Shown in pieces: positions 59,244-64,000 of a stretch of DNA of 64,000 bases. Both the position numbers and the translations under genes were made by a program. The DNA lies in assembly GCA_963756545.1 (NCBI GenBank), contig CAVWNY010000001.1:868001-932000 (forward strand). Reading direction: 5' to 3'. The notes under the pieces were generated by a model, which was given only the letters and a program-made list of their open reading frames with translations, was not told the DNA's origin and ran no database searches. The DNA comes from DATFDN01 sp963756545 (GTDB taxonomy: Bacteria > Pseudomonadota > Alphaproteobacteria > Acetobacterales > Acetobacteraceae). Within the stretch, counting starts at the first letter, position 1, and the number at the start of each line of letters is the position of its first letter.

Positions 59244-60431
59244 TCAGCTGTAGCCGGGCGCCAGCGTGAATGCCCCGTTGCGTACCGAGTTCGCCTTCGA
59301 CATCACCACCTCGTCTGTCGGGTAGCCGTTATGCTCCGTCGGCGTGAAGGTGTAATCGCCAAACAGCCCCGGCCAATTCTTCAGCGTATTCCAATAGCCG
59401 ATGATGTCATTCGAGTCGCTGGAGCCGGTCTTGGCGACAGCCTCGGCGACCAGGTTCACCGCATCGGCAGCCTCGGCCACCCACCAGAGCGACGTGTCCG
59501 ACAACTCAACCTTGCCCTTCACCTCATCGACGAAAGCCTGGGTGCGCGCCGGCAGCTTGCCGTTGGCGTCGTAGCTGCAATTCTTGTAGCCGACGATGTA
59601 CACCTTTTCCCAGTACTCCGGCTTTTCGAGCAGATGGGCGACATCGCCGGAGCCCATCGCGGGATGACCGGAGAACACCACGTCCCAGCCGATCCGCCCG
59701 CGTGCATTCATCATGCGCGCATCGAGGCCGGTGCTGTCGCTCCAGACCACCACCACCTCCGCGCCGGCATTCTTGGCGCGCAGCAGGTCGGGCGAGGTAT
59801 CCTGCGCGTTGGCGTCGATCACGCCATGATAGACCACCTTGGCGCCGGCCTTCTCGAAATTCGCCACCGAAGCGCCGACCGCGGTGGTGCCGTAGCCAGT
59901 ATTGTCCCCGAGCACGGCGACGGACTTGGCCTTGAGAACGTTGAGGCAGTAATTCCGGTTAGCCTCGTCCCACTGCGTGTTGCTCGGCGACAACCGGAAT
60001 GCGTTGGGGTATGTCTGCGGGTTGATTAGCCGATCGACCACGCCGATCGTCAGGTTTGGCACCTTGAAGCGGGCCAGGATCGGGGTCGTCGCCAGCGATT
60101 CGCCGGAGTTGGTGGGTCCGAAGACGGCAGTGACCTTGGTTCGCGAGGCCATCTCGGTGGCGGCGTTCACCGCCTTCGTCGGATCACCCTGGGTATCGCG
60201 CGTGACGACCTCGATCTTGCGTCCCTTCACCCCACCGGACGCATTGATCTTGTTCACCGCGTACAGAACGCCGCGGTTGTAGCCAATTCCGGGCGCGGAG
60301 TTGGCGCCGGTCAGTGCCGCCAGCCAGCCGAAGCGGATCGGGGTTGTGTCGGCGATCGCCGGGTGAGCCAAACCCGTTGCGGCGAGCGCACCGGCGGACC
60401 CAAGTGCGAACGTGCGGCGCGTAAGTGCCAT
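59244..60431 (-). CDS. Periplasmic substrate-binding protein of the third Liv-type importer
   Basis: A 395-residue binding protein. The N-terminus MALTRRTFALGSAGALAATG with a twin-arginine pair and the cleavage region AHPAIADT fit Tat export. The mature part begins TPIRFGWLAALTGANSAPGI, then GGVKGRKIEVVTRDTQGDPT and ATEMASRTKVTAVFGPTNSG, the leucine-binding-protein fold. The start was set at the MALTRR codon; MGHFQ five codons upstream is possible. It is the first gene of the Liv set in this operon and lies 131 bases downstream of the luciferase-like monooxygenase gene. The ligand is unknown. Confidence 0.88.
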   Translation of the reverse strand: MALTRRTFALGSAGALAATGLAHPAIADTTPIRFGWLAALTGANSAPGIGYNRGVLYAVNKINASGGVKGRKIEVVTRDTQGDPTKAVNAATEMASRTKVTAVFGPTNSGESLATTPILARFKVPNLTIGVVDRLINPQTYPNAFRLSPSNTQWDEANRNYCLNVLKAKSVAVLGDNTGYGTTAVGASVANFEKAGAKVVYHGVIDANAQDTSPDLLRAKNAGAEVVVVWSDSTGLDARMMNARGRIGWDVVFSGHPAMGSGDVAHLLEKPEYWEKVYIVGYKNCSYDANGKLPARTQAFVDEVKGKVELSDTSLWWVAEAADAVNLVAEAVAKTGSSDSNDIIGYWNTLKNWPGLFGDYTFTPTEHNGYPTDEVVMSKANSVRNGAFTLAPGYS

Positions 60432-60562
60432 CTGAAAATGCCCCATTCCATGATGCGAGGGGAAGAACACGGTCTTACAGGGCACCCGCTATCGGGGCTT
60501 CTGTCAATGCTTCCCGCACAGTGCGCGCATGCTCGCGAGGGCTTCGCCGGAAATGGGCCGGT

Positions 60563-61537
60563 TCACGCGAAAATCTCGCCGAGGCGACGGATCGAGGCGA
60601 GCGCCTTCTCCTGCTCGAGCCCCGGCCACTGCACCCTCATGATGAAATGGTTGACCCCCAGCCGCTCCTGCCAGCGCGCGATCTCCTCCTTTACCGAGAC
60701 CTTGTCGCCGATGATGAAGCGGTCGCGCGCGAGTTCGTCGAACGTCATGCTGGCGGTCGGGCTTTCCATACCCCAGGCGGCGTAGGAGCTGTATTTGTAC
60801 TCCAGCGCGGCGCGGCATTCCGCGAACGCCGTGGCGTGGCTTGTCCCCACGTAGCATTCCCGCGCGATCGGGAACTCCTCTGGCTGCTTGCCGGCCTCGC
60901 TGAGCGCGTCGCGATAGACGCGCATCAGCGGCTCTGTTGCGCCGAGCGTGGTGGCGTTGGCGATCAGCCAGGCATCCCCGATGCGCGCGGCGCGCTTCAC
61001 CGCGGCCTCCACCAGCCCCGCCACCCACACCGGCGGCCCGCCCGGACGCAGCGGCTTCAGGCTGATGCCGTGGTCCTTCACCGAATAGAACCGGCCCTCA
61101 AACGTCACCTTGTCCTCGGTCCACAGCCGGCGCATGAGCCGGATGCTCTCGGAGAATCGCGGCGCGCGCTCCTTCAGCGATACGCCGAAGGCATCGAACT
61201 CGCCCGCGCGATAGCCCAGCCCAGCGCCGAGCACGAACTTCCCCCCGCTCAGAACATCGAGCGTCGCCGCCTCCTCGGCCACATGCACCGGGTTCAGGAG
61301 CGGCAGCAGCAGGATGTTGCCGCCGATCGTCATGCCCTGCGCCTCGCGCAGCAGATAGGCCATCATCGGCGTGATCTGCAGCATCTGGAGGGGCGCGGTC
61401 AGGTAATGGTGGGGGAACAGGAGCGAGGCGAAGCCCGACTGGCGTGCGACCCGCACCTGCTCCACCAGCTCCGGAATGCGCGCGGCGACGTAGTTGCCTT
61501 CCGGGAACTGGGTGTTGATGAACATGCCGATCTTCAT
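60563..61537 (-). CDS. Luciferase-like (LLM class) flavin-dependent oxidoreductase
   Basis: A 324-residue bacterial-luciferase-fold protein: MKIGMFINTQFPEGNYVAAR at the start, the typical FASLLFPHHYLTAPLQMLQI near residue 40, LLLPLLNPVHVAEEAATLDV near 80, SGGKFVLGAGLGYRAGEFDA near 98, and GGPPVWVAGLVEAAVKRAAR near 165. Such enzymes use reduced FMN (FMNH2) with O2, or F420, to oxidise or desulfonate organic compounds. It is upstream of and co-directional with the Liv-type operon and the enolase-family enzyme, so it may act on the imported compound. The specific substrate cannot be assigned. Confidence 0.88.
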   Translation of the reverse strand: MKIGMFINTQFPEGNYVAARIPELVEQVRVARQSGFASLLFPHHYLTAPLQMLQITPMMAYLLREAQGMTIGGNILLLPLLNPVHVAEEAATLDVLSGGKFVLGAGLGYRAGEFDAFGVSLKERAPRFSESIRLMRRLWTEDKVTFEGRFYSVKDHGISLKPLRPGGPPVWVAGLVEAAVKRAARIGDAWLIANATTLGATEPLMRVYRDALSEAGKQPEEFPIARECYVGTSHATAFAECRAALEYKYSSYAAWGMESPTASMTFDELARDRFIIGDKVSVKEEIARWQERLGVNHFIMRVQWPGLEQEKALASIRRLGEIFA

Positions 61538-62019
61538 GGTCGCATCCTCGGGACGGAGATCCCGGCAGGGCCGCGCGGTTCGATCTCACGTCCGATTTCG
61601 AGCGAGGCCTGCCGCTGCCCAGTGTGGCGGAAAAAGTGACGGCGGGCAAAAACGCAGGCACCGGCTATGCAGCCGGCCGCACTTACCGCGGCTTGAGCGG
61701 CGTAACGTCCTTGGTGGTGGTCACCAGTCGTTACCAGCAATGGCGTCGCGCGGTGCCATGGCAGTCGCGGCCCTAGCACCACAGATGCAAAGCACGTTCA
61801 GGGTGCCCTAGGGACGTTTTGCAGCAGCAAGCTTGCCGCCGCGATCCGGGCCGCGCTGGGCGCCTGGGCTGTGAGTGGCGCCGCGATCGGCATTGGCCGA
61901 CAGACGCTGGCCGATCGGACATGGCTCGCAACGGCGAGATTGCTGGTGGCATTGGGCATATCGATCTCCGCAGCCCGCCTCGCTACGCTGTCGACCATCG
62001 TCTCTCGGAGCTCTGCCTC
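61538..62019. other. Divergent intergenic region, no gene recognised
   Basis: A 482-base gap between the divergent LLM oxidoreductase (minus) and S9 peptidase (plus) genes. Open frames crossing it have no family similarity; the in-frame extension upstream of the peptidase start is arginine-rich shadow sequence. It should contain the promoters of both genes. Confidence 0.45.
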
Positions 62020-63807
62020 ATGCCCCATCCGTCCGCATGGGCCGCCATTGGCGGTGCCACTAGCCCCAGCTTTTCCCGCGACGGCACGAGGCTGTTCCAC
62101 CTTCGCGGCGCCGGCCTGCCGCAGGTTTGGGAGCTGACCCTGGCGAGTGGGGAGAGCCGGCAGCTGAGTTGGCATGACGAAAAGGTGGCGTTCCTGCGCC
62201 GTGCGCCGAAAGATGATCGCTTGGTCTGGGGAATAGATGCGGGGGGTGATGAGCGCCAGCAGCTCTGGCTTTTTGACCATTCGGGCGAGGTTCGGCCGCT
62301 GACCTCCGCGCCCAGCGTCATCCACGATTTCGGCGCTTTCGCGCCGGAGGACGACCGGATCGCATTCGCCGCCAACGACCGATCAGAGAGCGGGTTCGAC
62401 GTCTCGATCCTGGACCTCGCCACCAGCGCCCGAAAGCGTCTGACGCAGGGAAACGGCCAGTGGTCGGTCATGAATTGGAGCCCGGCGGGCGACCGGATCG
62501 TCGTGCTCGAGGATCGCAGCAGCAGCGATCAGTCGCTGCATCTTGCGGACGTCGGAACCGGCGCGCTCAAGGAGATCCCTCGCACCGGCCTCACGCGCTA
62601 CGCCGCCGTGCGCTTCGCCTCTGACGGCAACTCCGTGCTTGCGATCACCGATCAAGGCGGCAACGACTTCTTGCGCCTATGCCGCATCGATCCCGAAACG
62701 GGCGCGGCCGAGCCGGTATTCGCGCCCCAAAACCGCGACGTCGAAGCTTGGGCTTTGTCGCCTGACGAGAAGCTGCTCGCCACCATCGAGAACGACCGCG
62801 GCTACGCAGTCTTGCGCGTGGGCGGCCCTGGTGAGGATCGCTTGCCGGTCGAAGGCCTGCCGCGCGGCGTGGTCAACGACCTCGCTTGGTCGGCCGACAG
62901 TACCCGCCTCGCCTTCTCTGTCCAGGCCCCAACGGTGCCAGCCGGCCTCTGGATTTGGAACGCAGCGACTCGCGGGGCGCGGCCGGTCTGGCAGCCCAAT
63001 TCGATGGCCGAAGCTGGTATCGACCCGGGATGTTTCAGGGACATGGAGCTGGTTTCCTGGACCGCGGAGGACGGCACCGAAATTCCCGGCTGGCTCGCCC
63101 GGCCGGCAGCCCTGCCGCCACCAGGTGGCTACAGGTCGGTCATTTGGGTCCATGGCGGTCCCGCGTCGCAGACACGGACCAATTTCCGTCCTGACATTCA
63201 GATGCTGCTTGCCCAGCGATATGCGGTCCTCATGCCGAATGTCCGCGGCAGCACCGGCTATGGCCGCGCCTGGATGGAAGCGGATGACCGCAGCAACCGC
63301 GGCATCGCGATTGCCGACCTCGTTGCTGGCCGGCATTGGCTCGCCGCGCAGCCCGGCATCAACCCGGAGCGCATCGGCATCATGGGCCAGTCCTATGGCG
63401 GTTGGGCCGTCCTCGCCGCGATCACCCAGCATCCAAAGCTCTGGCGCGCGGCGGTCAGCTACTACGGCATCACCGACTGGTTCACCCTGCTGCGCGATAC
63501 CGGGCCGTGGCGTCGCGATCATCGGGCGCGCGAGTACGGGTTTCCCGGCCGCGACGATGCCGTGCTGGAGGCCCAGTCACCGATCCGCAAAGTGAGCGCC
63601 ATAGCCGCGCCCCTGCTGATGGCGCATGGCGATCGCGACCCGCGGGTTCCGATGAGCCAGAGCGAGCAGTTCGCGCAGGCGATGGCGAGGCACAACAAGC
63701 CGGTCCGCTATGAGCGTTTCACTCATGCGGGCCATGGATTCATCCGCTCCGACCATGGGCGACGGATCTACACCGCAGTTGCCGAGCACTTCGCCGTCCA
63801 TCTTTGA
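62020..63807 (+). CDS. S9 (prolyl oligopeptidase-like) serine peptidase
   Basis: A 595-residue peptidase with an N-terminal beta-propeller (repeats such as PSFSRDGTRLFHLRGAGLPQ and SPAGDRIVVLEDRSSSDQSL) and a C-terminal alpha/beta-hydrolase domain. The catalytic serine is in GIMGQSYGGWAVLAAI near residue 465, Asp in LMAHGDRDPRVPMSQSEQ near 540, and His in RFTHAGHGFIRSDHG near 572. The start MPHPSAWAAIGG is preceded by a CGGAG site; the longer frame upstream is rejected. No signal peptide is seen, so it is probably cytoplasmic. The following gene, 17 bases on, is a gamma-glutamyltransferase, suggesting a peptide-scavenging unit. Confidence 0.92.
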   Translation: MPHPSAWAAIGGATSPSFSRDGTRLFHLRGAGLPQVWELTLASGESRQLSWHDEKVAFLRRAPKDDRLVWGIDAGGDERQQLWLFDHSGEVRPLTSAPSVIHDFGAFAPEDDRIAFAANDRSESGFDVSILDLATSARKRLTQGNGQWSVMNWSPAGDRIVVLEDRSSSDQSLHLADVGTGALKEIPRTGLTRYAAVRFASDGNSVLAITDQGGNDFLRLCRIDPETGAAEPVFAPQNRDVEAWALSPDEKLLATIENDRGYAVLRVGGPGEDRLPVEGLPRGVVNDLAWSADSTRLAFSVQAPTVPAGLWIWNAATRGARPVWQPNSMAEAGIDPGCFRDMELVSWTAEDGTEIPGWLARPAALPPPGGYRSVIWVHGGPASQTRTNFRPDIQMLLAQRYAVLMPNVRGSTGYGRAWMEADDRSNRGIAIADLVAGRHWLAAQPGINPERIGIMGQSYGGWAVLAAITQHPKLWRAAVSYYGITDWFTLLRDTGPWRRDHRAREYGFPGRDDAVLEAQSPIRKVSAIAAPLLMAHGDRDPRVPMSQSEQFAQAMARHNKPVRYERFTHAGHGFIRSDHGRRIYTAVAEHFAVHL

Positions 63808-63824
63808 GTGAAAGGGGACCCACG

Positions 63825-64000
63825 ATGCGCCTCCCGCCTCACACCCATCGTCCGCTGATCATGGGCCGCCGCGGTGCCGTCGGATCGAACCACCCGCTCG
63901 CAACGCAGGCGGGGCTCGACGTGCTTCGGGCGGGCGGTAACGCAGCCGATGCGACTGTCGCGATCTCGCTCGCTCTCGGCGTGGTTGAGCCAATGATGTC
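63825..64000 (+). CDS. ggt: Gamma-glutamyltransferase, N-terminal part
   Basis: Only the first 58 codons are in the window. The protein begins MRLPPHTHRPLIMGRRGAVG, then SNHPLATQAGLDVLRAGGNA and ADATVAISLALGVVEPMMS, the classic N-terminus of gamma-glutamyltranspeptidases. The ATG is preceded by AAAGGGGA. There is no export signal in the visible part. These Ntn-hydrolases self-cleave at a threonine that lies beyond the window edge, so activity cannot be judged. Confidence 0.85.
   Translation, partial: MRLPPHTHRPLIMGRRGAVGSNHPLATQAGLDVLRAGGNAADATVAISLALGVVEPMM

Noticed and set aside
1..64000. CRISPR array, rRNA or prophage integrase
   Set aside because: No regularly spaced repeats, no rRNA-like sequence and no integrase motif were found; the only exact repeats are IS copies, the 28-mer, the 29-bp tandem and the short target duplications.

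Overview
The window is high-GC DNA from a Gram-negative bacterium, most likely an alphaproteobacterium (Rhodospirillales/Acetobacteraceae or Rhizobiales-like). This rests on codon bias, the many branched-chain-amino-acid-type (HAAT/Liv) ABC importers, the families of regulators and dioxygenases, and the kinds of insertion sequence. No rRNA, tRNA or CRISPR array was seen. It looks like an accessory chromosomal or plasmid segment in which intact catabolic operons alternate with heavily decayed mobile-element graveyards.

Layout. (1) 1-9402, minus strand: a tightly overlapping operon of a LysR regulator, class III aminotransferase, HyuA, HyuB, a periplasmic binding protein, LivH, LivM and the start of LivG; predicted uptake and opening of a hydantoin- or oxoproline-like cyclic amide. 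(2) 9655-13830: remnants of a glutathione S-transferase, an IS256 transposase, an unknown protein, a recombinase-cassette protein, IS30 and IS5. (3) 13943-20091, plus strand: amidase plus a complete five-part amide/urea-type importer. (4) 20110-21480: remnants of an SRAP protein, a TauB/SsuB ATPase and IS66. (5) 21580-29980: MHS transporter, two TauD-like dioxygenases (one frameshifted), TetR, then type I sulfatase, MFS transporter and LacI regulator; an organosulfur/organic-acid theme.

(6) 30138-40312 is a mobile-element pile-up: a truncated IS630; two inverted copies of one IS3 element, each with a different inactivating mutation; and between them an IS256 transposase gene split by a complete IS66 element with a perfect 8-bp target duplication. 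That IS66 element carries a KTSC-domain passenger gene. Beyond lie two damaged small genes, a group II intron with a frameshifted maturase, and IS6 and Tn3 fragments. (7) 40322-47864, minus strand: a dipeptide/amide ABC transporter operon (dppD, AtzE-like amidase, AtzG-like subunit, dppF, dppC, dppB, dppA) broken by an IS110 remnant and beheaded in dppA by an IS256 fragment. (8) 48351-54655: a near-intact IS110 element, prophage scars (methylase, terminase), Nramp and RecD2 fragments, an intact Baeyer-Villiger-type monooxygenase, and a lactonase. (9) 54688-61537, minus strand: enolase-superfamily enzyme, LivF, a LivM-LivG fusion, LivH, binding protein and a luciferase-like monooxygenase. (10) 62020-64000, plus strand: S9 peptidase and the start of a gamma-glutamyltransferase.

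Together the intact genes describe an organism specialised in importing small amides, amino-acid-like and sulfur-containing compounds and opening them with dedicated hydrolases and oxygenases. The best candidates for something undescribed are the IS66 element with a captured KTSC gene and nested terminal repeats (32647-35607), evidence of an inversion between the two IS3 copies, and the fused LivM-LivG subunit with an atypical ABC signature motif.
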